A stretch of 64,000 nucleotides of DNA. Origin: Escallonia rubra (lineage: Eukaryota > Streptophyta > Magnoliopsida > Escalloniales > Escalloniaceae). The notes beneath the pieces were generated by a model that did not search any database, was not told where the DNA came from, and worked only from the letters and a program-made list of their open reading frames with translations. The stretch covers positions 186,001-250,000 of the forward strand of contig JAVXUO010001587.1 of NCBI GenBank assembly GCA_033065855.1, given 5' to 3'. Position 1 is the first letter of the stretch, and the number at the start of each line of letters is the position of its first letter. The position numbers and the translations under genes were made by a program. Positions 31,348 to 44,520 of the stretch are shown here, in pieces.

Positions 31348-34300
31348 ACTCAAACTATCCAGTCATGATCCATCCTTAACGTTTTCCGCCGTTGGAAATA
31401 TCAATTTTCACGACTGATATTCTACTTCACATGTGAACCATGCATAACTTAGTGCCTCTCTTTCAATTCATGATGCTTGAATAAGCACAATTTAAACATT
31501 TAACTTCAAGTAACCCATAAGCAAATATCAAATGCGCATCTGCGAGAAGATCAGGTTTATGCTAACACACAAACATCTCTTTTTACAAAAGTTAGAAGAA
31601 CAGTCTTTATATTGGTCTAATCGAGTGACACTATAAGTAATATTTATAAAATAAGGTATTATTGTTCACATAAACATTGTCACGAAGTATTTGCCATGCT
31701 CATTGTGGACCAATAAAAGTGAAATAAAACAATTAGTACCTGCTACGGTCAATAAATTAGGTTTTACAGTAAAAAGATTTTGCAACAAACATAAGAGTAT
31801 TTTTGAAAAATACTCCAACATACTGTTCAAGAAATAAAATAACATATGATTAGTTGGAATCAAGGTTTGATTATGTCATAGTTTACACTACTTGGACATA
31901 ATAATTTATTAAATCTTTGCTTGTTTAGTACGAAAGAAAGTTTCCAAAGTAGAAGACGGCATGATTGCTTCACACCATATATATATATATTCAAGTAAAA
32001 AAACATTGCAATAGCTCGAGTGTGACTCATGTATCTCCCACTTGCCTAATTAAAAGTAATAGATCAGTGAGATGATATCTGCATTAAAGATAATATTCAG
32101 CTTGTTTAATCCCAACCCCTCCCACCCCTTAAATTGTGCTCTGCGGGTGCAACAAACAGAACAAAACAAAACAAAAGGGAAAACTTTAACCAGAGCATTT
32201 ATTTTCAGGATAACATACAGTTATATCTTTGAGTTGAGTTCCAGCCAAAAACATGGATTTTGAAAATGCAAACATAAAACAGAGATTAAGAAAAAGCATA
32301 TCAGATTCTCCATTACGAGATTTAACGATTTAAGCTGATGCGGCAAAGTTGTATATTTCAAACAACAGCAAAGCCCCTTTGCCCTCATGCAAATTATATT
32401 TTTTTACTGGAAAACTACGTATATTTTACAACTAGGTTAACTCATGATAACCCTTTACCAACGCACCCAAAAGCCCTCAAGGACCGAGCGTCCTCTACCT
32501 CTGTCGACTCATTATCACCTTCTCCACCCTTCTGTCAGATAGGAAGAAAATGTGAAGGGGTACACAAATGGTATGTGAATCAACTTCTCATGATCCCCTA
32601 TTCCTGCATTTCAACCCTGCTGCCAGAACTACTCATTCTTCAGAAGCATATTTGAAAGCCATAACTCACTTACTTATTGATCCAATAAGCCATATTTAAC
32701 CCGGATTAGTCAATATACCTATCCTACCTCAAGTAGACCAAAGAATCTATCTAGTAGCTAATGTTGTGACTCTTAAATATAAGAGGTAACTATAGGCGTG
32801 TCATCGACACAAATCTGGCTGTGAGTATGGCATGATGAAAATGGAGGGGATCTGGATTGAATTGTTGGTGGTTAAGGCTATGAAGTGGCCGTCCGAGAAG
32901 TTGGAGAAAAGCTTGGTGAGAGAGAGAGAAGACAGAGAAGAGAGAGAAAGGAGTTGGTGCGAATATCTTCTCTCCTTTTCTTTTTTTAGCTCGTGGGCAA
33001 TTGTGTCATCATCCTGCAGCAAAAATTGACACAATCAATCGATATAGGTGATATTAAGCTGAAAGTGTGCCCAGGAGAGGATTACACCCTAAACTCAAGG
33101 ATAGAACTGATATTATCCCTTACTTTGGCACCATATATGCTCCTCTACACTCTTTTTTTGTCGTCATAATTTTTTAGCGACGAATGAGATGTGAAAAAGC
33201 ATAACATAGTATGTAAATACAAGTTTCCTAGTTAATTCGTAGTGCTGTCCTTAAGAAGGAAACATGGTAACCAGACTTGCTATAAACAGAATGCAGCTTT
33301 GTGTTTGTGCCCATGTATACCCTGGGAATTCTTTTACTTATCTACGAGGGCCGGACCTCGGGCCGTTTATTGAGCAGGACCGGAAGCATGTTATTATGAA
33401 ACGTAATTGATATTGCATACAACATGTCCAATATTGCAGAAGTAATGCAAATTCAAGAAATTGCAATTGTATAGAAAAAGTTTCAAATCAAACAACTTCA
33501 CACACACGCGCGCGCGCACGCAATGTGTGTATATGCGTGTGCGCGTGTGCACGCGCGCGTATATATTAACAATACAATCAAGGGATAGGCTCCCCCCGTG
33601 CGAATATGGTAATTCACCCTTTTATTTGTCGCTAAAACAACTTGTCCTTTTAGTACATTTTCAATACAAAGGGGTAGAATATCATATAACGGAGTGGAAA
33701 TAGCAGTTTTCTACAATTATTGCCAGTCAAATTAAACAATATCCACAAATAAAACTAACTCCGCTCTGTGTGTGCGCGTGCATTGTTGCTTTTAGCCACA
33801 AAATCTTGTAGTAAAATATAAGGTAACAATAATTTCTTTGCTAATGTGGGACGCTATACTTAATTGATAGCTTAATTAGGGGGCCAATACGAATAACATT
33901 AAATTTGCATAGAGATTGAAGGAAACTGATCAAAATCCCATAAATTTCAAAAGGGGCCATGGCCCCTGCCAACCTTCAACGTTCTGCCCCTACATATAAG
34001 ACAATCATTTAGGGTTTAGATTCTGAGCCATGGATCCCTGGAGCGACATTAAATTAGGGTTTAGATTCTGAGCCCCTTCAATTCCTTTAGAAACAATAAT
34101 TTAGATATGGCTAGTCTTCTTATATGATAAGAAGTGGTCGGTAAAGGGTCTTGACTGCCTTTGAGTAAATGCCCACATATCAAATGAGGACTATATAGGC
34201 TAAATTCACCCTATCCTACAAAGGCACGCATTGAAACGTAACATTGCAACCATAATTTAATTTTTCGTTTACGTCAGCTCTAAAATTGACGTTATTGAAG

Positions 34301-34879
34301 GTAAACTTCGAGTATAGATAGTGTACAGACTGCACAATGTCCATCAATGAAATGAGGTCAAATGTAGTATTGCGAACAATGACAAATTCACTATATTATT
34401 GAGTAACCTTTCTTAATGTGCTTAGTTTCTTCAAATTAAAAGAGGATAATTAAATTGGGATTTACGGGGTGTTGGTTCTCATGCTACCCTTTTTTGGGAA
34501 GAGTAACTGAAATATGTCCGATTTAAATCAAAGTACATGATTGAGCGTCAACGTCCTTCACCTCATAGAAGGGAAGCCCAGAAAAAACACGTTACAACCT
34601 AACCTAAAGCCTAAATACCCCCAGGTTAAGTAGCCTACAAAAAAATAATAATAATAATAATAAACACAAGCAGGTAAAGAACATAAAATTAGGGCCACCA
34701 AACTGACCTCACGATGCATAATGCAACAAACTCAAAAGCACTCCAACAAATCAAGCGACATGCCAGTATCCCTAGCTCTGTAGAAGGAAGCCCGACAAGG
34801 CCCAATGACACACCAAATAAGCCTGTTTGTTGACTTTTTTTTCAAGTTCACGATTTTTATCAAATATTCCATTTCTTTG
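31348..34879. other. Non-coding, no gene recognised
   Basis: AT-rich sequence with short frames. It holds the microsatellite at 33499-33566, a doubled phrase TTAGGGTTTAGATTCTGAGC (near 34009 and 34056) and a short AAT microsatellite near 34645. No exon is supported. Confidence 0.45.
33499..33566. repeat. Alternating purine-pyrimidine microsatellite
   Basis: CA, CG, GT and AT dinucleotides alternate for about 68 bp, with CGCGCGCGCACG and GTGCACGCGCGCGTATATAT stretches. This is a classic Z-DNA-prone composition. Confidence 0.85.
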
Positions 34880-35116
34880 AATTCATTTTTTGAGAAACTA
34901 AAATTCAATGAATTTTATTTTATTCTTACGTCATCTACATAGGCAAATTTGAAACACGTTTAATGTCTAGACTCGGTGTACCTTAAACCATCCGGTAAGA
35001 GTGATATATGATAATTTTAGCATCGTCTGGCCTACATTTACAAATAAACAACCACCTTTTTTTTGTTTCTGAAAAATGCATTTTTTAATGAGTATTTTTA
35101 ATCCTGCGTAGCGCTG

Positions 35117-35161
35117 TCTCTCTCTCTCTCTCTCTCTCTCTCACAAACACACACACACACA
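35117..35161. repeat. (TC)n(CA)n microsatellite
   Basis: About 26 bp of TC repeats are followed by ACAAACACACACACACAC. It is absent from the corresponding place in copy B. Confidence 0.9.
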
Positions 35162-35478
35162 GCCAAGGCATTATGTGCAGGAAAACTCATTGTAATTCCC
35201 GTTGCATTGGTTGCACGAAGATTCTTTCATTCATTCATTGGAGTCAAATGGAAGAGCTACATCCGCTCAAAGTCTCAGTCCAAATGTATAATCAGCATGC
35301 AATTTGTTTGTTCCCTGAATAGCAAAAAAGGGGTGTAAACGGTCGGACCCAAAGTCGCGCCCATATAAAGGAAAAGGGGATGCCTCTCCCTCCATATGTG
35401 TCTGTCTTTGTGCATCCCGGGTCCCTCAAGAAAAGCCGCTGCCACGTCCCGCGTGATGTCAGCACAAGGGTGCTATAA

Positions 35479-35651
35479 TGACGTCACATCTTAGGTGCAA
35501 TAATGACGTCACCTCTTATCTTATGTGAAGGCAAAAGGAGATATGAAAAGACTCGATTATAAGAAAGCAAAGTGGGGAAGCATATGCTTGATCAACTGCA
35601 CCTCTCGATCTTCATCTAGAAAGATTAAACTTAGGGTGCAATAATGACGTC
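35479..35651. promoter_or_regulatory. Cluster of TGACGTCA palindromes near a TATA-like box
   Basis: Three exact TGACGTCA octamers lie at 35479, 35504 and 35644. Copy B keeps two (39600 and 39625). They lie about 120 bp downstream on the + strand of CATATAAAGG (about 35362). TGACGTCA is a bZIP/TGA-factor recognition site in plants. Whether it drives transcription here is inference. Confidence 0.5.
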
Positions 35652-37025
35652 ACCTCTTATCTTAGGCAAAAGGAGTAATGAAAAGACTCGTTTATAATTA
35701 AGACATCAAAGTGGGGAAGCATGCTTGATCAATAGTTGGCTACCAACGTTATCTCTTGTTGTTTTACTGTTTAGAGGTGTAAAATTCATCAAAACCTCAA
35801 GTGTTATTACGTTAAAAAAATAATAAAAAAAGGCACGTTCGGCACACTTTGAACCCTCCTTTTGCTTATAATATAAAGAAATGCAATTACTAAAGTCAAG
35901 GTGAGCAATTGCGCCTACCTTCAACTTGCGAGGGTCTGATGCTTACTCTCAGTCTTGCCTCTCGTCTCTTAAACCCCACCAATGTTCTTTTCTCGCAAGC
36001 CAAGCTTCCACAAAAATTCTAGGTCCTGCTTTTAAGTTTTGGATTGAATGACTGGAAAGCAGTAAAGTTGATCATAAATGAATATAAAAAACTTAATAAG
36101 GTTAGTTGTTTGTTAAAGTGCTTAAAGGTGTCTTTCCACTCAATTTATTTGATTCCAGTATTTGGAAAACCACGTTCCGGAGCTCTTTCTAAGGAACCTT
36201 TGTTTAATGTGATGTCAAGTATATATTATAAAGAACGAAAAGAGGTGGGAAAACAAGTGCATTTTCATCCTTCGTAGGTGTTATCATGTAAGGCGTCAAG
36301 GAAGAAGAATAACGCAGAGAGAAAACAAACGCATTACACAAGGTTTTACGAGATTCACTAATATCACTACATTCTTAGAGCATGATCATGCAATTTGTGA
36401 TTTCACTATTTATTTAACAACTAGTTTACAATGCGAAGCATTAACTCCGACTCTATATTGTCCTTCTCAAATTTTCATATCATACTCTCAACCTAAGTAG
36501 AACAGAGCCAAGAGAATAAAACTACATAACTAGAAAAGTACCCTCTAAAAAATATTTTCTCCGTGGGCTTCCCATCCATTGAGCGACAACCGGGACCGCT
36601 GAGATACATGAGTAGTGTAGTGTATAATACTTTTTAGGATAAACTTTTACTGCTACCAGGTTATAGGAAGATAGCTACAACTCTTAATATACAACAATTA
36701 ATCATCACTTAATTTTGTCGGTAACATTTATGTTGACACTTTCAACGACAATTTTTGACAAGTACCTTTTTAAGCCACTAAATAAAAGTCACTGAAAATA
36801 TTTAGTAGCTGTTAATTATCGTTAAACTGGAGTTGTGACTATCTTCCTCAATTTTGGATAATCGTCAGTATTTTTCTTACTTGTTACTGACAATCTAACT
36901 TTCTGAAATTACGTTCCAAATTTGTGCTTAGTTACACAATGCCTTCCCTCACACCAAATATCTAAATCGACATAAGACTCAATTCTATAACCTTACAAGA
37001 CTCTCATTCCAAAAGCTCCATCTTA

Positions 37026-37439
37026 GGCTTTGTATGAAAACCATTTGGTTTTCAGTTTTTTCTCCAGTTTTGTAAATTGGGAAAAAAAAAATTCGCATTT
37101 GGCACACAGTTTTCATTTTTTTTTCTTCAATTTTTTAAACAGGGTTGTTTTTGAAAACTCCCATTTAGGAGTTTTGAGTTTTATTTTGAGACCACCACCA
37201 CCCTCCCACCGCCTGCCGTCGACGACCACTGCCGGCGGTCGACAGCCATCGTCGGCGACCACGACAGCCACTGTCACGCCCCACCACCGCCATCGCAAAC
37301 CACCACCAAAGAAAAACCTCAAAATAAAAACTGGGTAATCAAATACCCATTAATAAAAACTAAACTGGTTTTAATTTTTAATTTTTTGGAAATAGAAAAC
37401 TAAAACTGGAAGTGATTTCAAATGCTACCTTAGTTTGCC
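37026..37439. mobile_element. Tourist/PIF-like MITE
   Basis: The ends GGCTTTGTATGAAAACCATT and, inverted, GGTAGCATTTGAAATCACTT form an imperfect TIR. The flanks are TTA (37023-37025 and 37440-37442), the 3-bp duplication typical of PIF/Harbinger elements. The element interrupts a Copia-gag-like reading frame on the minus strand, and removal of the element and one TTA makes that frame continuous. The core holds a GC-rich CCACCACC...CGTCGACG stretch. Confidence 0.55.
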
Positions 37440-37442
37440 ATC

Positions 37443-37566
37443 TCTGAAAGTTCTTTCTATCGAAAAGGTCAAAATTCGAGTGATTAGTCTTATCCATTTG
37501 ATGAAGCAGCAATAAGAGAATTATCTTCAATATGTTGCAACAATTGCATGTAAAATTCAAAAACAA
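37443..37566 (-). pseudogene. Fragment of a Copia-type gag
   Basis: On the minus strand the sequence encodes NFDLFDRKNFQRWQT, close to the conserved Copia gag phrase with F(D/N)G.NF.RWQ. It continues for a few codons on the far side of the MITE before a stop. Nothing else of gag or pol is seen between the two direct repeats, so the element is internally deleted. Confidence 0.5.
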
Positions 37567-38124
37567 TAAACAACAGCACCCGAATCGACATATTCAAGGA
37601 ACCAAGGATTAGAGTAGTGTAAACGGTTCCTGGAGACAATTGAAGCTTCTCCCAAGTGCAAATGGAAGACTACTTTGACAACTCCATCTACGGGATTCAA
37701 CAAAATCCAGATTCACTGTTCATCCAAGAGAGTTGCACCTCTCTATAATAGATCATATATCCACCTCTAGTCGATCAAAACATAAACTTAAAATAAGCTT
37801 TTAATTAGTTCAAAGACTTTTCCTCTCAAGTGAAAATGGTATCTGTTGTTCCCAACTTCCGACCATTTACCCCTTTATTTAGTGGTAGAAAAAGTGCACA
37901 TTCTTTTATCAAGTTCTTTGAACCATACCGATTCAAGATTCATTAATGAATCCATCATAAGATACAATAAATTAAAACATGGACGAATCTTATCAAAAAT
38001 GAGTATTCATCAAGGTAAGTTCACGAGTGTTTGAATTCATTTAGAAAAACAATGTTCAAGGAATAAAACCATTTGAAAATTTTTAAAAGCTTCAAATTCT
38101 TGGAATTCATTTTTTGAGAAACTA

Positions 38125-39255
38125 CGCTTACCATATTTGTTTTCTGTATTCTGTTTTTGTTTTTAAAATTTTAGTATTCACTTCTAAAATTGAATTTTGT
38201 ACTTTTAGTTTTTTCCGTATTCTAAACTTCAAATTTTCTTGTACGTTTACCATTCTCATTTCTATTTTTACCAACTTTTTTGGATCGATTCTCCCTCTTC
38301 CCCTTCACGAGTTCCCTTTCCCTTTCCCCTTCCCCTTCCCTGTTTGAGTTCCCTTTCCCTTTCCCCTTCACTGTTCGAGTTCCCAGCTCTTTGTGTCCCC
38401 CTTTCCCTTTCCCTTTCCCTTTCCCTTTCCCTTCCCCTTCCCCTTCATTACCTTCACCGTAATCCCAACATCCTCAATCCTATCAAATACCCCACAAGTC
38501 CCTCCATTTCCACCGCCGACCACCACGAGCCACAGTCCAGCCACCGCCACAGCACCACCACATCAAGTCCGTAGCCGCGCCAGCACCACAGCACAACCAT
38601 TGTTCTGCTGCCACCACATCATCACGGCCACAACCCCACCAGCACCACATCACGACCATAACCCCGCGCTGACCCAACAACCCACCACCACAACCAATCC
38701 CACGATTGTTGCCTGAATTAGCGGCATCAGTCGATGAACCCACAAACCTGAATTCCACAGGCAACGACATGATCGACTGGATCTCCTTCGGCTGATGGGT
38801 TATGATGAGATGGTTGATCGACTGGATCAGAGCAGAACCTTGTAGATTCCGGCGCAGACCTCCTTCGGCCATCTGTCACTGCTTCAGCAATCTCGCCATG
38901 GATTCCGGCGAGATCTCCTTCGTCTGGATTCCGGCGAGATCTCCTTTCGGATGGGAGTTGATCGTGTTCTGTGGGTGAAGAAAGAGCACAGGAAGAGAGA
39001 TAGAGAGAGAGGGGGAGAGAGAGAGAGAGCGGATGCAGCATATGGCAAAATGAGACAAGATCTGACAAGAGAATTCAGATAGTGGAAAAAGGTGAAAACA
39101 CCGTTTAGGTGTTTTCACAATTTTTGCTACTATTTGGATATTTTACTCAAAACGGATTCAAAACGAAAACAGAAAATGATAAAAATACGCAAAAAAATAA
39201 TCTTTTTCATCATCATTGCTAAAAACAGAAAACGAATTTCGTAAACGTACGGGGC
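38125..39255. mobile_element. TIR element inserted in copy B
   Basis: Copy A supplies the empty site, which defines this 1.1-kb insertion. The flanking CTA is doubled (38122-38124 and 39256-39258). The right end, inverted, reads GCCCCGTACGTTTACGAAAT. The left end CGCTTACCATATTTG matches it only after a short loss. Both ends then continue with TTTTCTGT-rich sequence. The core has a (CCCTTT)n array, a CCACCACC-rich gene-like part (38510-38720), direct repeats of GATTCCGGCGAGATCTCCTT near 38900, and a GA run near 39000. Confidence 0.5.
38301..38450. repeat. (CCCTTT)n polypyrimidine array
   Basis: Near-pure CCCTTT hexamers with interspersed GAGTTCCC breaks. This polypurine/polypyrimidine tract could form triplex DNA. 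Confidence 0.85.
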
Positions 39256-41071
39256 CTAAAGTTCAGTGAATTTTATTTCATTCTTACATCTACATAGTCA
39301 AATTTGAAACACATTTATGAAATCTTTAATGTCTAGACTCGGTGCCCCTTAAATCATCAGGTGAGAGTGATATATGATAATTTTAGCATCGTTTGGCCTA
39401 TCTTTGCTGATAAACAGCCACCTTTTTTGTTCCCTAGATAGTAGATAGCAAAAAGGGATGTAAACGGTTGGACCCAGAGTCGCGCCGATATAAAGGAAAA
39501 GGGGATGCCTCTCCCTCCATATGTGCCTTTGTGCATCCCGGGTCCCTCAAGAAAAGCCGCTGCCGTGTCCCGCGCGATGTAAGCACAAGGGTGATATAAT
39601 GACGTCACATCTTAGACTGCAACATGACGTCACCTCTTATCTTATGTGAAGGCAAAAGGAGAAATGAAATTAAAAAAAAAAAGAAAGAAAGACCGAAGAC
39701 TCGTTTATAAGAAAGCAAAAGTGGGGAAGCATGCTTGATCAACTGCACCTCTCTTCATCTAAAAAGAATAAATTCAATTCTTACTAATTGATAAAATGCT
39801 TATTACATATTGTCATTTGTTCCTTCTTTTTTTCTTGCGATGATACAAATTTTGGTACCATGAATTTCCTATTCAAGCGAGCGACCTTTCGAGGTCAAGC
39901 GATACCATCAAAAGTTGCCTAGCACCGTTATCTCTTGTTGTTTTACTCTTTAGATCGAGACCATAGAGGTGTAAAATTCATCAAGACCTTAAGTGTAATT
40001 ACGTGAAGTAAAAAATAAAGCACATCTTGACGAGCAATTGCATTCCTTCGCTCTGATGCTTACTCTCAGTCTTGCCTCTCGTCTCTTAACCCCCACCAAT
40101 GTTCTTTTCTCGCAAGCCAAGCTTCCGCAAAAATTCTAGGTCCTGCTTTTAAGTTCTGGATTGAATGACTGGAAAGCAGTAAAGTTGATCATAAATGAAT
40201 ATGAAAATCTTAATTAGGTTAGTTGTTTGTTAAAGTGCTCAAAGGTGTCTTTCCACTCAATGTTGTGATTTCAGTATTTGGAAAACCACGTTCTGGAGCT
40301 CTTTCTAATTATAAAGAACGAAAACAGGTGGGAAAACAAGTGTATTTTCATCCTTCGTAGGTGTTATCATGCAAGGCGTCAAGGAAGAAGAATAACGAAG
40401 AGAGAAAACAAACGCATTACGCAAGGTTTTACGAGATTCACTAATATCTTTACGTTCTCAGAGCATATAGTTTGTGATTTCACTATTTATTAATAATTTA
40501 CAATGCGAAACATTAACTCCCACTCTATATTGTCCTCAAATTTTCATATCATACTCTCAACCTAAGTAGAACAGAGCCAAGAGAATAAAACTATATAACT
40601 AGAAAAGTACCCTCTAAATTTTTTTCTCCATGGGCTTCTCGTCCATTGAGCGACAACCGGGACCGCTGAGATACACGAGTAGTGTAGTGTATAATACTTT
40701 TTAAGATAAACTTTTACTGCTACCCAGGTTATAAGAAGATAGCCACAACTCTTAATATAACAACAATTAATCATCGCTTAATTTTGTCAGTGATGTTTAT
40801 GTTGACACTTTCAACGACAATTCTTGACAAGTACCTTTTTAAGTCACAAAATAAAAGCCATTGAAAATATTTAATAGCTGTTAATTATCGTTAAACTGGA
40901 GTTGTAACTATCTTCCTACATTTTGGATAACCCTCAATGTTTTTCTTACTTGTTACTGACAATGTAGCTTTCAGAAATTTAGATTTGTGCTTAGCTACAC
41001 AGTGCATTCCTTTACACCAAATATATAAATTGACATAAGACTCAATTCTATGACCTTACAAGACTCATTCC

Positions 41072-42399
41072 TGGGGATAATACCTGTTGATCTTACGTTT
41101 TCACAAGTTCTCTCTTGCTTGGATATTTTAGCACAAAAATAACGTGTTTAAGCATCTGTCTCCATTTCACGTGTTGACCGCAATTTCCCGACGAGTCTTA
41201 ATTGTATAAATTTGAGGATGGCATTGCAGCATTCACACGCGGCTTTGTCAAACAAGAAAATCCACCTCAGCCTAGCATGTTTAGATTCCATAAAGTTTCT
41301 GCAGGACATGAAACATTGTACGACGTGGGTCAGATAGCCCATTCCTTGCTTCTTGCTTAGTAGTCCTTGACGAGCACCAATTTTGATTGACTTGTGCCTG
41401 TCTCCTAACTTAATTTCATAGAGAAATATGACTTTTCCTCTTCATTTTCTGGCGATAAGTGAGACAGTTGATCGAGAAAGATGTGGGGACCGGCTCCACT
41501 CCCCTTACTCTTAGGGCGAGAGTAACATCGGCTTACTCTAACTTCTATTCACCCCCTTCTTGTCAGTATATGAAGGATATGTTGGTATTACATGCTCAGA
41601 ACGAGGATACCTCGGCAACGCGGAAGGACCAACTCTCTGAAGCAGCTCTTTTTTGACAGGTCTTGCTCGTCCTTGGTTAATTGTTTCTTTTCGTAAGCTT
41701 CACATTTCATTACCTTCTTATGTTACCTCTCCATGATAAGGGCCCATGCTCGAGATTTTTGTTTTTGCAGAACTGGATATTTTGCAACATAAAGAAAATA
41801 TAAAAAAAAAATTGGACCTGACCATATGAATCACATCTATATATGCTATTCAGACACCTACAGATTCGACATAGATGCAAGATATTTCATTGGATCGGAG
41901 ATTCTTGAAATACATTCAGGATCTAAACAGTGTTGGTTATTCAACATTGATCATGAGCTTTGTGGGCACCTAATTGGTTAGTTATACATGAACAATTGTC
42001 ATTCACTCACATGGAAACATGATTGGTGATGCATTTTGTAAAATCTAAAAGGTAAAATTAAGATGAGGTTGACGAGCGGTCTTAATAAAATGTTTTTTTA
42101 TATTACAAATTAGGCTCACAACTAGTTCAAGTTCAATAACAAGAATTTAGAGTAGCTCTAGTCCCATATTCATTGCATGGGTGATATCATGGCTTTCACG
42201 ATCTACCGATTTAGAGTAATTTAATGTCTCGATTAACTGTAAGAAAAGTCATAAAAATAGAAAATGCTCTGGTCATAGCTCGAAAAAGAAAACAAGTGAT
42301 CTGAGACAACAAAGAGAGAGGCTCTGAAAAGTTCAAAAACATTTTGACTGTGGGTGTCTCAGTAATTTTAAAGTCGTTCAATCACTTTTTTAATATCAA
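41072..42399. other. Non-coding, no gene recognised
   Basis: AT-rich sequence with short open frames only. A frame at 41459-41656 has no recognisable product. Confidence 0.45.
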
Positions 42400-44484
42400 T
42401 TGTAACATCATTTTTTTTATCTTCTAAATCTAATACATCATTTTTTTTTTAGATGTATGAATTTTACATTCATATTATAGTGTGGTTTTAAGAATACAAT
42501 AGCAAAAATTAAGTCCTAATTAGTTAGAGTTTTAAAATATCTAGAATTAGTTTTTCAATTATATAAAGCTTAGTGATATGAAAATCAACTTATCAAGAAA
42601 TAAGGACCACATCTAATATAATATTTGAGACCTTTAGAGACACTTATAATGTTAATAATGTTATTTCACATTAGAAACATAATGCGATTACATACCATAC
42701 TTTTGCATCTATAAGGTCTCAATGTTCTCAAACATAGTAATTACGAATTATTTGATTTAATTGCACTTTCTTTTTTAAAATCTCATATATGTTTACATTA
42801 TCACTTTATTGATCGTGCGGTCTTATTAAAGAAACAAATTATCCAGTAATTTGATTATTGATTTTGTAAAGTATATAGATAATTTTTTGCAGTCACTATG
42901 TTATGTATGAATACATATAAATTTATTGAATTACAATAAACCTAAATGAACTGTCTCATAATTTTTTCCTTCTAGATCTCATATGTTATTTTTATTTTCT
43001 AGATACATATTTTCTTATCTTTATATCAAAGAGTTAGTTTTAAGAACACGACAGTCAAAATCGAATCCTAAAAAATTAGCATATTTAAAGTTAAAGAATT
43101 AGTTTCCAGCCCTAATACAGCCGTCATATAGTTTCTGCAAATTTAAGTAAACTTTAGGGATCACATCCAAAATGATATTTACATACCTTTAGATAGAATG
43201 ACATATTTAGTATATAGCGTTAAACAGTGGCGGAACCAGGATTTCATCTCAGGGGGGGCTAAAAAATTATCGAAGGAGATAAATATTTTTATAAGTAAAA
43301 TAGCACACACAAAAAAAATATCGAAGGAGATAAATACTTTTCCACCTTTGGTTTCTTTTGATAGAACATTTCCATTCTGAAAAAAATAATTATTTTAAGT
43401 ATCCATCCATCAATTATCAATCAAATAACCTAGTTAATTACAAATATTTTATTCTTTTACTTTTCCAGTCATGTTTTATTATCGCGTTAACCTAATTAAC
43501 TAAATTTCAACCCACCATTTAACTAAATCACATATCCGACATCTCAATCCAATTGGGTCCCATCCTCCATCAACCATCTCAATTCTCAAATGCTCAATAC
43601 ACAATTAACAACATATAATCATCATGAAAATAATCTCAATTTTTAAATGCACAATTAACACAACCAAAATTATCAATCAAATAATCAATGCTCAAATGGG
43701 ATAAAAATCTAATTGGGTCCCATCCTTCATCAACAATCTCAAATCTCAAGTGCTCAATGCACGATTAACATCCATAAAGCATCAATTAATAATCTAAATT
43801 ATCAAATATACAACTAACGACCTAAAATTATTAATCAAATAATCAATTCTCAATAGCAAAAGAAATTGTTCAAAATGCACACTGACATCAATCCTCAGAA
43901 ATCAGAACGGCATCGTTGTCGCAATGTCGTCGGTGACTGAAACTCAAAGTCAGATCTGCAATTTCACTATTTCAAGTGCCGTGACCGCCGAACGGCTGTG
44001 GCGAAACTTCCTCGGTTCGTCCGCCGGCTCGTAGACGGTAGATCTAAGCTAGATCTGCTAGATGTGATCTGGCCGGAGTCGCCGGAGTTGGGTGGGGATT
44101 GGACGGAGTTGGGGTGGGGACCGCCAGACTGGGGAGGGCCTTCGCCGGCTTCGCGCTTCGGAATCGGGGGACGGCGACCGGCGTTACCTTACCAATAAGC
44201 CCAGCCGACGACCGGTGGCCGTGGGTCGGTGGGTGGTGCCGGCGTGCCGCGGTGACTGAGAGAGCCAAGAGAGGAGAAGAGGTGCCGGCGTGAGAGCTTG
44301 ACTTGACGCCACGGCGACCGGCGTTAGTGCGTTACACTGCCGATGAGCCAAGCCGATGACCGGTGGCCGTGGGTGGTGCCGGCATGCGGCGTGCTGCGGT
44401 GACTGAGAGAGCCGAGAGAGGAGGAGAGGTGCCGCCGTGCCGTGGTGAGCCGGTGATTGAGAGTTGACTGTGAGAGCCGAGAAA

Positions 44485-44520
<36 letters not shown>

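Larger units (their letters stand above)
34880..37014 (-). repeat. Long direct repeat, copy A (possible LTR)
   Basis: This copy matches 38095-41071 in the same orientation over about 2 kb once the 1.1-kb insertion in copy B is removed. Shared landmarks are GTCTAGACTCGGTG, the CATATAAAGGAAAAGGGGAT box, GCATCCCGGGTCCCTCAAG, repeated TGACGTCA sites, and a final GACATAAGACTCAATTCTAT ending ...CTCA. A Copia-gag-like fragment lies between the copies on the minus strand. This makes LTRs of an internally deleted element the best guess, but no primer binding site was found. Copy A also contains a CT/CA microsatellite at 35117-35161. Confidence 0.65.
38095..41071 (-). repeat. Long direct repeat, copy B (possible LTR)
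   Basis: This is the partner of 34880-37014. It is interrupted by a 1.1-kb insertion (38125-39255) and lacks one roughly 110-bp internal duplication present in copy A. Homology stops abruptly after ...ACAAGACTCA (about 41068), as in copy A (37011), which fits a shared LTR terminus. Confidence 0.65.

Noticed and set aside
33461..33703. Plus-strand frame over the microsatellite
   Set aside because: Its sequence is the translated CA/CG/GT repeat with no further support.
38239..38716. Pro/Leu/Ser-rich proteins
   Set aside because: They are translations of the (CCCTTT)n array and a CCACCACC tract.
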